Shown piece by piece: positions 1 through 5,012 of a stretch of DNA of 5,012 bases. Origin of the DNA: Oscillospiraceae bacterium (lineage in GTDB: Bacteria > Bacillota > Clostridia > Oscillospirales > Ruminococcaceae). The notes beneath the pieces were generated by a model that saw nothing but the letters and a program-made list of their open reading frames with translations, did no database searches and was not told the DNA's origin. The stretch spans positions 1-5,012 of the forward strand of contig DXNX01000185.1 in assembly GCA_019413245.1 (NCBI GenBank), in the 5' to 3' direction. Both the position numbers and the translations under genes were made by a program. How positions within the stretch are numbered: position 1 is the first letter of the stretch; each line of letters begins with the position of its first letter.

Positions 1-1023
1 CAGGGTGCCGGCAGCCAGGGTCGGGTTCTCAAACACGCCCATGGGGCCGTTCCACACGACGGTCTTGGAAGCCTTGACGGCGTCGGCGAACAGCTTCATG
101 GTAGCGGGGCCGATGTCGCAGCCTTCCATGTCGGCCGGGATCTCGGTGACGGAGCAGATCTTGGTCTCGACGGGAGCGTCGATGGGATCAGGGAAAGCAG
201 CCACGCAGGCGGTATCAACAGGCAGCAGCAGCTTGACGCCCTTGGCCTTGGCCTTTTCCATCATTTCCTTGCAGTAGTCCAGCTTGGAGTCGTCGCACAG
301 GCTGGTGCCGATCTCGTAGCCCTGGGCCTTCAGGAAGGTGTAGGCCATGCCACCGCCGATGATCAGGGTGTCGACCTTTTCCAGCAGGTTGGAGATGACA
401 TTCAGCTTGTCCGCGACCTTGGCGCCGCCCAGGATGGCGGTGAAGGGACGGACGGGATCGTTGACGGCGTTGCCCAGGTACTTGATTTCCTTTTCCATCA
501 GGTAGCCGACAGCGGTATCCTTGATATAGTCGGTGACACCGGCAGTGGAGCAGTGAGCGCGATGGCAGGAGCCGAAAGCGTCATCCACATAAGCCTCGGC
601 CAGAGAAGCCAGTTCCTGGCTGAAGGTGTCGATGTTCTTGGTTTCTTCCTTGCGGAAACGGGTGTTCTGCAGCAGAACCACATCGCCGTTGCCCATGGTG
701 GCCACGGCAGCCTTGGCCTTGGGGCCGACAACGTTGTCGTCATCGGCGAAGGTGACGGGCTGGCCCAGCTTTTCAGACAGGCGCACAGCAACGGGAGCCA
801 GGCTGAACTTTTCTTCGGGGCCGTTCTTCGGCTTGCCCAGATGGCTGCACAGAATGACCTTGGCGCCGTCATTGATCAGCTTCTGGATGGTCGGCAGAGC
901 CGCGTTGATGCGGTTGTCGTTGGTGATAACGCCGTCCTTCATCGGGACGTTGAAGTCGCAGCGGACAAGAACGCGCTTGCCGGCGTAGTTTTCATCGTCG
1001 ATGGTCTTTTTGCCCAAACCCAT
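1..1023 (-). CDS. pgk: Phosphoglycerate kinase, C-terminus cut off by the window edge
   Basis: Cytoplasmic glycolytic enzyme that transfers phosphate between 1,3-bisphosphoglycerate and ADP to give 3-phosphoglycerate and ATP. The frame is open from the ATG at 1023-1021 to base 1, giving 341 residues. The family is usually about 395-415 aa, so roughly the last 60-70 residues, including the GGGDS nucleotide loop, lie outside. Visible family signatures: RCDFNVP (residues 21-27, with substrate residues D23 and N25), R38, SHLGKP (60-65), NTRFRKEE (120-127), DDAFGSCHRAH (147-157), GGAKVADK (199-206, nucleotide-binding lysines K202 and K206), IIGGGMA (221-227) and WNGPMGVFE (324-332). K64 replaces the arginine often found in SHLGRP, a conservative change. 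The start is supported by a Shine-Dalgarno site 9 nt upstream. All eight arginines use CGC or CGT, as expected for a highly expressed gene. It is transcribed away from the GH13 gene. Identity is certain from the motifs. Confidence 0.97.
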   Translation of the reverse strand, partial: MGLGKKTIDDENYAGKRVLVRCDFNVPMKDGVITNDNRINAALPTIQKLINDGAKVILCSHLGKPKNGPEEKFSLAPVAVRLSEKLGQPVTFADDDNVVGPKAKAAVATMGNGDVVLLQNTRFRKEETKNIDTFSQELASLAEAYVDDAFGSCHRAHCSTAGVTDYIKDTAVGYLMEKEIKYLGNAVNDPVRPFTAILGGAKVADKLNVISNLLEKVDTLIIGGGMAYTFLKAQGYEIGTSLCDDSKLDYCKEMMEKAKAKGVKLLLPVDTACVAAFPDPIDAPVETKICSVTEIPADMEGCDIGPATMKLFADAVKASKTVVWNGPMGVFENPTLAAGTL

Positions 1024-1032
1024 GGTAAAAAT

Positions 1033-1040
1033 CTCCTCTC
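1033..1040 (-). promoter_or_regulatory. Ribosome binding site of pgk
   Basis: Read on the minus strand, the bases are GAGAGGAG, a strong match to the Shine-Dalgarno consensus, followed by 9 nt to the ATG at 1023. It fixes the pgk start. No other in-frame start between here and the conserved RCDFNVP motif would leave a complete N-terminal strand. Confidence 0.85.
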
Positions 1041-1118
1041 GATCCGTTTTGTTGCGGAATTTCTGCAATTGCGGTTTACCTGGCGGCGGGGCGCAGTATC
1101 CCCTTTCGCTATGTTTTT

Positions 1119-1147
1119 ATTATACGCATAAACGGGCCGCAACGCAA
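1119..1147 (-). promoter_or_regulatory. Sigma-A-type promoter of pgk
   Basis: On the minus strand there is a perfect TATAAT -10 box (1124-1119), a 17-bp spacer, and TTGCGT (1147-1142) as a -35 matching three of six consensus positions. Transcription would begin near 1112, giving a leader of about 90 nt before the pgk ATG. No riboswitch, T-box or attenuator hairpin is apparent in that leader. The perfect -10 and ideal spacing suit a strongly expressed glycolytic gene. Confidence 0.65.
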
Positions 1148-1154
1148 GGGGAAA

Positions 1155-1182
1155 TTGACACATTTTTAACGGTTTTGACGCA
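1155..1182. repeat. Tandem TTGAC(A/G)CA octamers, 20 bp apart, possible regulator site
   Basis: TTGACACA at 1155-1162 and TTGACGCA at 1175-1182 match at seven of eight bases. Their start-to-start distance is 20 bp, about two helical turns, so both would lie on the same face of the DNA. They sit just upstream of the pgk -35 box (first copy 8 bp away) and about 50 bp upstream of the GH13 -35. This is suitable for an activator or repressor binding in tandem, but no known operator is recognised and chance is possible. Confidence 0.3.
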
Positions 1183-1232
1183 CGGGGCCAGAGATGACGG
1201 TGCCGCGGCCCATTTTTTGTGGGTTTTGGCGC

Positions 1233-1261
1233 TTTTCCGCCGGGGCAAAACGCGCTATAAT
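1233..1261 (+). promoter_or_regulatory. Probable promoter of the GH13 gene
   Basis: A perfect TATAAT -10 box lies at 1256-1261. Seventeen bases upstream is TTTTCC (1233-1238), a poor -35 matching three of six positions. Transcription would start near 1268, leaving a leader of about 50 nt. A weak -35 with a perfect -10 would fit a promoter that needs an activator, but that is inference. Confidence 0.5.
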
Positions 1262-1300
1262 GCAAGCAGAAATTTGTATCCGGCCACACCGGAACAGGAC

Positions 1301-1307
1301 AGGGAGG
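1301..1307 (+). promoter_or_regulatory. Ribosome binding site that sets the GH13 start
   Basis: AGGGAGG lies 9 nt before the ATG at 1317. Two earlier in-frame ATGs, at 1194 and 1260, have no such site. The one at 1260 overlaps the -10 box and the one at 1194 lies upstream of the promoter, so 1317 is the start. Confidence 0.85.
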
Positions 1308-1316
1308 CTGTTTTTT

Positions 1317-2870
1317 ATGGAGCACTGGCTGAAAAAAAGCATTTTCTATGAGATTTATCCCCAGAGTTTCTTTGATACCAACGGCGACGGCATCGGTGAC
1401 CTGAACGGCATCATCCAGAAACTGGATTACATCCGCACCCTGGGCTGCAACGCCCTGTGGCTGAATCCTTGTTTTCTTTCGCCGTTCGGGGATGCGGGCT
1501 ACGACGTGGAGGACTACTGCCAGGTGGCGCCCCGCTACGGCACCAACGACGACCTGATCCGGCTGTTTGAGGAAGCTCACCGCCGGGACATGCATGTGAT
1601 CCTGGACCTGGTACCGGGGCACACCTCCATCCGGCATCCCTGGTTTGCCGAGTCCTGCAAGGTGGAAAAGAACGAGTATTCCGGGCGGTACATCTGGAGC
1701 GATTCCATCTGGCACGACGTGGCAGGCTACGGCAACATCACCGGCTCTCTGCGGGGGCTGTATCCCCGGGACGGCTGTGTGGCGGTGAACTTTTTCTCCA
1801 ACCAGCCGGCGCTGAACTACGGCTTTGCCAACCCCACCGAGCCCTGGCAGAGCGCGGTGGACTCCCCCGAAGCGCTGGCCACCCGGCAGGCCATGATGGA
1901 TGTGATGGACTTCTGGCTGTCCCGCGGGTGTGACGGGTTCCGCATCGACATGGCCGGCTCCCTGGTGAAGAACGACCCGGACAGCAAGGAGACCATCAAG
2001 CTGTGGCAGCAGGTGCGCCGGTTCATGGACGAAAAGTACCCCGACGCAGTGATGCTGTCCGAATGGGGCGAGCCGGACAAATCCCTGATGGGCGGCTTCC
2101 ACATGGACTTTCTTTTGCATTTCGGGACTTCCCATTACATGGACCTGTTCCGGTGCGACCACCCCTTCTTCAGCCGGGAGGGCAAGGGCAACGCCCGGGC
2201 CTTTGTGGATACCTATGAAAACAACTACCGCCTGACCAGCGGCAAAGGGCTGATGTGCATTCCCTCCGGCAACCACGATATGGAGCGCCTGCGCCATTGG
2301 CTGGACCCGGAGGAGATGAAGATTGCCTTCACCTTCCTGCTGTCCATGCCCGGTGCTCCCTTCGTGTACTATGGGGACGAGATCGCCATGCGGTACCTGC
2401 ATCTGGATTCGGTGGAGGGCGGCTACAACCGCACCGGCTCCCGCAGCCCCATGCAGTGGGACCACGGGAAAAACTACGGTTTCTCCGACGCCGAGGCGGA
2501 CAAACTGTACACCACCCAGGACGGCACTGCCGACGCCCCCACCGTGGCCGACGGCATGAAGGAGGCCGGGTCCCTGTGGCATACGGTGCAGACCTTGTGC
2601 GCCGTGCGCAAGGGACATCCGGCCCTGCAGGCGGACGGCGCCATCGAATTCGTCTACTGTGAGGCCGACGCCTACCCGCTGGTGTATCTGCGCACCGGCA
2701 GCGGGGAAAAGATCCTGGCAGCGGTGAATCCTTCCGGCAAGGAAGTCAGCTGCCTCTGTGCCCTCTCCACTGCCGGACAGCCTCTGTTTGCCCTGGGCGG
2801 CGAAACCAGGCTGGAAAACGGCACCCTGTCCATGCCCGCCGAAAGCGCCGTGCTGCTGCCGGTGGAATAA
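1317..2870 (+). CDS. GH13 family glycoside hydrolase (alpha-glucosidase / trehalose-synthase-like)
   Basis: A 517-aa intracellular retaining alpha-glycosidase (no signal peptide or membrane segment) that probably acts on alpha-glucosides or short alpha-glucans to feed glycolysis. It starts in the TIM barrel (YEIYPQSF, residues 11-18), followed by a Ca-binding-type loop DTNGDGIGD (20-28). The GH13 conserved regions are all present: DLVPGHTS (97-104), a QPALN version of the QPDLN signature (163-167), GFRIDMA (207-213) with nucleophile D211, LSEWGEP (247-253) with probable acid/base E249, and GNHDMER (318-324) with D321 as transition-state stabiliser. FVYYGDE (349-355) and SRSPMQWD (375-382) resemble oligo-1,6-glucosidases and trehalose synthases. 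Roughly residues 430-517 form the C-terminal beta domain. Domain B (about 100-165) is short. Every catalytic residue is present, so it should be active, but the exact substrate cannot be set from sequence. It diverges from pgk and converges on lysS, so it is probably a single-gene transcript. It uses CGG arginine codons freely, unlike pgk, suggesting lower expression. Confidence 0.9.
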   Translation: MEHWLKKSIFYEIYPQSFFDTNGDGIGDLNGIIQKLDYIRTLGCNALWLNPCFLSPFGDAGYDVEDYCQVAPRYGTNDDLIRLFEEAHRRDMHVILDLVPGHTSIRHPWFAESCKVEKNEYSGRYIWSDSIWHDVAGYGNITGSLRGLYPRDGCVAVNFFSNQPALNYGFANPTEPWQSAVDSPEALATRQAMMDVMDFWLSRGCDGFRIDMAGSLVKNDPDSKETIKLWQQVRRFMDEKYPDAVMLSEWGEPDKSLMGGFHMDFLLHFGTSHYMDLFRCDHPFFSREGKGNARAFVDTYENNYRLTSGKGLMCIPSGNHDMERLRHWLDPEEMKIAFTFLLSMPGAPFVYYGDEIAMRYLHLDSVEGGYNRTGSRSPMQWDHGKNYGFSDAEADKLYTTQDGTADAPTVADGMKEAGSLWHTVQTLCAVRKGHPALQADGAIEFVYCEADAYPLVYLRTGSGEKILAAVNPSGKEVSCLCALSTAGQPLFALGGETRLENGTLSMPAESAVLLPVE

Positions 2871-2904
2871 GGTTCCGCCTTTTCCACACCATACATACCA
2901 TAAA

Positions 2905-2940
2905 AACCGCCCCGGAAGGTTTCGGCCTTCCGGGGCGGTT
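2905..2940. terminator. Shared bidirectional intrinsic terminator between the GH13 gene and lysS
   Basis: A perfect 15-bp inverted repeat (2905-2919 with 2926-2940) encloses a 6-nt loop, TTTCGG on the plus strand. On the minus strand the stem is followed by a T run (TTTTTA, from 2906 leftward), giving a strong terminator for lysS, whose stop is 27 nt upstream. On the plus strand the tail is TTCACTTATATGTTTT, a weaker U tract, so termination of the GH13 transcript (stop 34 nt upstream) should be less efficient. Confidence 0.88.
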
Positions 2941-2967
2941 CACTTATATGTTTTGGGTTCTGCGCGC

Positions 2968-4929
2968 TCAGTACAGCTTGGCGCCGGCGGGGATGTGGTC
3001 ATCCACCATCAGGCAGTGCAGCTTCTCCACGCCCTCCTCGTGATGGACAGCGGAGATGATCATGCCGCAGGAATCAATGCCCATCATCTTGCGCGGGGGC
3101 AGGTTGGTGATGGCAATGAGGGTCTTGCCCACCAGTTCTTCCGGTTCGTAAGTGTCGTGAATGCCGCTGAGGATGACGCGATCGGTGCCGGTACCGTCAT
3201 CCAGCACGAACTTGAGCAGCTTCTTGCTCTTGGGCACAGCGGTGCATTCCTTGACCTTCACGGCGCGGAAATCCGACTTGGCAAAGGTCTCGAAGTCCAC
3301 AAAATCGGTGAACAGCGGTTCGATCTCCACCTTGGAGAAGTCGATGGGGCCCATCTCGGCACGGGGGGTGCCGGTGGACGCCACCGGTTCAGCAGCGGGG
3401 GCAGCGGACTGTTCTTCCTTGTCGGCGGGCTTCTTGCCGTCGTCGATGGGCTTCATGGTGGGGAACAGCAGCACATCGCGGATGGAAGCGGAGTCGGTCA
3501 GCAGCATGACCAGACGATCCACGCCGAAGCCCAGGCCGCCCGTCGGGGGCAGGCCGTACTCCAGAGCGGTGACGTAGTCGTAGTCCACCTGGGCCTTGCT
3601 GGCGGGTTCCAACTTCTTGCGCTCCTCGACCTGGCGCTCGAAGCGGCCCTTCTGGTCGATGGGATCGTTCAGCTCGCTGAAGGCGTTGCCGAACTCGGTG
3701 CAGTTGATGAAGTACTCGAAACGCTCGGTGAAAGCCGGGTCGTTGGGCTTGCGCTTGGCCAGCGGGCTGATCTCCACGGGGTAGTCATAAATGAAGGTGG
3801 GCTGAATCAGCTTGTCCTCCACAAAGGCGTCGAAGAACTCGGCCAGGATAGCGCCCTTGGTGGGCACTTCGGGCAGTTCCACATGGTGTTCCTTGGCCAG
3901 GGCGATGGCTTCCTCATCCGAAGCCACGGTGGTGAAGTCCACGCCGGAATACTTCTTGACGGCTTCCAGCATGGTCAGGCGCTCCCAGTGGGACAGGTCG
4001 ATCTGCTTGCCCTGATACTCGATCTGCAGGGTGCCGCAGACCTTCTGGGCCACCGTCTTCATCATCTCTTCCACCAGGTCCATCATACCGTGGTAGTCGG
4101 TGTAAGCCTGGTACAGCTCAATGGTGGTAAATTCGGGGTTGTGCTTGGGGTCCATGCCCTCGTTGCGGAAGATGCGGCCCACCTCATACACACGGTCCAT
4201 ACCGCCCACGACCAGGCGCTTCAGGTACAGCTCGGTCTCGATGCGCAGCACCATGTCCATATCCAGGGTGTTGTGATGGGTGATGAAGGGACGGGCGGAG
4301 GCGCCGATCTCAAAGGGGGTCAGGATGGGCGTTTCCACTTCCAGGAAGCCCTTGTTATCCAGGAAGGCGCGCAGTTCCCGCAGGATCTGGCTGCGGCGCA
4401 CGAAAGTCTGCTTGACTTCCGGGTTGACGATCAGGTCCACATACCGCTGGCGGTAGCGGGCTTCCCGGTCGGTCAGGCCGTGGAACTTCTCGGGCAGGGG
4501 CAGCAGGCTCTTGGAAAGCAGGGTCAGCTCGGTGATGCGCACGCTGAGTTCGCCCATACGGGTGCGGAACACTTCGCCTTTGCAGCCCACGATGTCGCCC
4601 ACATCCAGCTTCTTGAAAGCGGCGTAGGGCTCATCGCCCAGCACGTCCCGCTTGGCAAAGATCTGGATGTCCCCTTTGGCGTCGCGCAGATGGGCAAAGC
4701 TGGCCTTGCCCATCACACGTTTGGACATCAGACGACCGGCCAGGGTAACGACCTTGCCGGTCTCGCTCTCGGCGGGCAGGTCTTTGAATTCGGCCTGCAG
4801 GTCGGCGGAGAAAGCGTCCTGCGGATACTTGGTGATGGTAAACGGGTCATGCCCGGCAGCCTGCAGGTCCGCCAGCTTCTGGCGGCGCACAGCCTGCTCG
4901 GTGGCGGCGTTGACGGGGGTGTTCTGCAT
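2968..4929 (-). CDS. lysS: Lysyl-tRNA synthetase (class II) with fused C-terminal tRNA-binding domain
   Basis: Charges tRNA-Lys with lysine using ATP, in the cytoplasm. The product is 653 aa, against about 490-510 for typical bacterial LysRS. Order: N-terminal alpha region and OB-fold anticodon-binding domain (about 58-140), then the class II catalytic core (about 155-492). The core has motif 1 around GFLEVETPILTP (194-205), the LysRS-typical ARPFITHHN (212-220), motif 2 FRNEGMDPKHNPEFTTIE (254-271, ATP-contacting R255) and motif 3 GLGFGVDRLVMLL (465-477, R472). A charged, Ala/Pro-rich linker follows (about 495-527), then a second OB-fold of the EMAP-II/Trbp111/MetRS-C type (about 542-653). 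Its family hallmarks are FAKSDFRAVKV (549-559), SKKLLKF (568-574), ILSGI (586-590), NLPPRKMMGI (609-618) and SCGMIISA (620-627). The start is supported by a ribosome binding site 7 nt upstream. Core motifs are intact. The extra domain probably strengthens tRNA binding or dimerisation (inference). No frameshift is seen at the junction. Confidence 0.96.
   Translation of the reverse strand: MQNTPVNAATEQAVRRQKLADLQAAGHDPFTITKYPQDAFSADLQAEFKDLPAESETGKVVTLAGRLMSKRVMGKASFAHLRDAKGDIQIFAKRDVLGDEPYAAFKKLDVGDIVGCKGEVFRTRMGELSVRITELTLLSKSLLPLPEKFHGLTDREARYRQRYVDLIVNPEVKQTFVRRSQILRELRAFLDNKGFLEVETPILTPFEIGASARPFITHHNTLDMDMVLRIETELYLKRLVVGGMDRVYEVGRIFRNEGMDPKHNPEFTTIELYQAYTDYHGMMDLVEEMMKTVAQKVCGTLQIEYQGKQIDLSHWERLTMLEAVKKYSGVDFTTVASDEEAIALAKEHHVELPEVPTKGAILAEFFDAFVEDKLIQPTFIYDYPVEISPLAKRKPNDPAFTERFEYFINCTEFGNAFSELNDPIDQKGRFERQVEERKKLEPASKAQVDYDYVTALEYGLPPTGGLGFGVDRLVMLLTDSASIRDVLLFPTMKPIDDGKKPADKEEQSAAPAAEPVASTGTPRAEMGPIDFSKVEIEPLFTDFVDFETFAKSDFRAVKVKECTAVPKSKKLLKFVLDDGTGTDRVILSGIHDTYEPEELVGKTLIAITNLPPRKMMGIDSCGMIISAVHHEEGVEKLHCLMVDDHIPAGAKLY
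2971..3306 (-). other. EMAP-II/Trbp111-type tRNA-binding domain of the LysRS fusion
   Basis: This part of lysS encodes residues 542-653. The pattern FAK-D-R-V-KV, then KLLK, DDGTG, ILSGI, YEPEELVGK and NLPPRK-MGI-S-GMI is that of the stand-alone tRNA-binding proteins Trbp111/CsaA and of the MetRS C-terminal domain. In those families it is an OB-fold, often dimeric, that binds the outer corner of tRNA without sequence specificity. Its reading frame is continuous with the synthetase core. Confidence 0.88.
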
Positions 4930-4936
4930 GAGAAGA

Positions 4937-4943
4937 TTCCTCT
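4937..4943 (-). promoter_or_regulatory. Ribosome binding site of lysS
   Basis: Minus-strand AGAGGAA lies 7 nt before the ATG at 4929. It supports the MQNTPVNAAT start. No -10/-35 pair is visible between here and the right edge, so the lysS promoter probably lies outside the window. Confidence 0.75.
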
Positions 4944-4959
4944 TTTCTGTAAGTCATGA

Positions 4960-5000
4960 CCCCCGGCTAAGCCGGGGGCTTGTGTAAGCCCTAGAAGGGC
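4960..5000. repeat. Two tandem hairpins upstream of lysS, possible IS200/IS605-type element end
   Basis: Hairpin 1 is CCCCCGGC (4960-4967), loop TAA, GCCGGGGG (4971-4978): a perfect 8-bp stem. Hairpin 2 is GCCCT (4988-4992), loop AGA, AGGGC (4996-5000): a 5-bp stem. Neither has a U tract on either strand, so they are poor intrinsic terminators. Small-loop subterminal hairpins flanked by motifs such as TCATGAC are typical of the ends of IS200/IS605 elements and their transposase-free derivatives, and I recall similar ends from Clostridia. No transposase is in the window. Alternatives are a REP-like repeat or an RNA leader structure for lysS. Confidence 0.45.
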
Positions 5001-5012
5001 ATCGTACCGGCA

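Larger units (their letters stand above)
1024..1316. other. Divergent intergenic control region between pgk and the GH13 gene
   Basis: This gap of 293 bp carries the start signals of both genes: the pgk promoter (1119-1147, leftward) and the GH13 promoter (1233-1261, rightward), with their ribosome binding sites at the two edges. The middle (about 1150-1230) is unusually rich in T runs for this GC-rich window and includes the octamer pair TTGACACA/TTGACGCA. No credible small gene is seen here. Reading frames crossing the gap lack ribosome binding sites or are extensions of the flanking genes. Confidence 0.7.

Noticed and set aside
1155..1160. TTGACA as a -35 box for a rightward promoter
   Set aside because: No -10-like hexamer lies 16-18 bp downstream (17 bp gives ACGCAC). 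The perfect TATAAT at 1256 is too far away to pair with it.
1229..1255. Imperfect inverted repeat GCGCTTTT...AAAACGCGC over the GH13 -35/-10 spacer, possible operator
   Set aside because: The arms are out of register by one base (a bulged C at 1251) and the centre does not match any operator consensus I recognise, so it is no more than suggestive in this GC-rich context.
1194..1316. N-terminal extension of the GH13 protein from upstream ATGs at 1194 or 1260
   Set aside because: Neither ATG has a ribosome binding site. The TATAAT at 1256-1261 overlaps the second, and the extra residues do not resemble a signal peptide or any GH13 N-terminus.
939..2618. A 559-codon open frame on the minus strand, opposite the GH13 gene
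   Set aside because: Same shadow effect. The translation is rich in His, Val, Gly and Pro, crosses the whole pgk promoter region and overlaps the true pgk start, while the opposite strand holds intact GH13 catalytic motifs.
2758..4959. A 733-codon open frame on the plus strand, opposite lysS
   Set aside because: It is the antisense of a GC-rich, codon-biased gene. Its translation is a low-complexity mix rich in His, Gln, Gly, Leu and Val with no recognisable motif, it has no ribosome binding site, and it runs through the terminator hairpin.
4930..5012. T-box or lysine riboswitch in the lysS leader
   Set aside because: No T-box sequence or antiterminator, no lysine-riboswitch core and no U-tract terminator is visible in the 83 bases available. 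A leader extending beyond the edge cannot be excluded.

Overview
The window is moderately GC-rich and compactly organised, with three protein-coding genes and short intergenic regions. The proteins read as Firmicutes (Clostridia). The high GC, purine-rich Shine-Dalgarno sites, the style of the phosphoglycerate kinase and the unusual C-terminal extension of the lysyl-tRNA synthetase together suggest a gut Oscillospiraceae of the Faecalibacterium/Gemmiger/Subdoligranulum kind. That placement is an inference from recall, not a search result.

Layout: (1) 1-1023, minus strand, is the first 341 codons of phosphoglycerate kinase (pgk); its 3' end is cut off by the left edge. (2) 1024-1316 is a divergent regulatory region. 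It has a good sigma-A-type promoter for pgk on the minus strand, a weaker one with a perfect -10 for the rightward gene, and a pair of directly repeated TTGAC(A/G)CA octamers exactly 20 bp apart. (3) 1317-2870, plus strand, is a complete cytoplasmic glycoside hydrolase of family GH13 (alpha-glucosidase/oligo-1,6-glucosidase/trehalose-synthase-like), 517 aa. (4) 2871-2967 is a convergent spacer with one perfect 15-bp-stem terminator that appears to serve both flanking genes. (5) 2968-4929, minus strand, is a complete class II lysyl-tRNA synthetase (lysS) of 653 aa. It is about 150 residues longer than usual because a C-terminal EMAP-II/Trbp111-type tRNA-binding domain is fused on through a low-complexity linker. 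(6) 4930-5012 is the lysS leader, with its ribosome binding site and two tandem hairpins that resemble the end of an IS200/IS605-type element.

The genes are housekeeping or central-metabolic: lower glycolysis (pgk), intracellular alpha-glucan or alpha-glucoside breakdown feeding glycolysis (GH13), and translation (lysS). The GH13 and pgk genes are divergent and share an upstream region, so co-regulation by sugar supply is possible but not shown. I see no CRISPR array, tRNA, rRNA, prophage gene or complete insertion sequence, and no new multi-gene system. The points most worth following are the LysRS fusion and the hairpin pair next to the lysS start.
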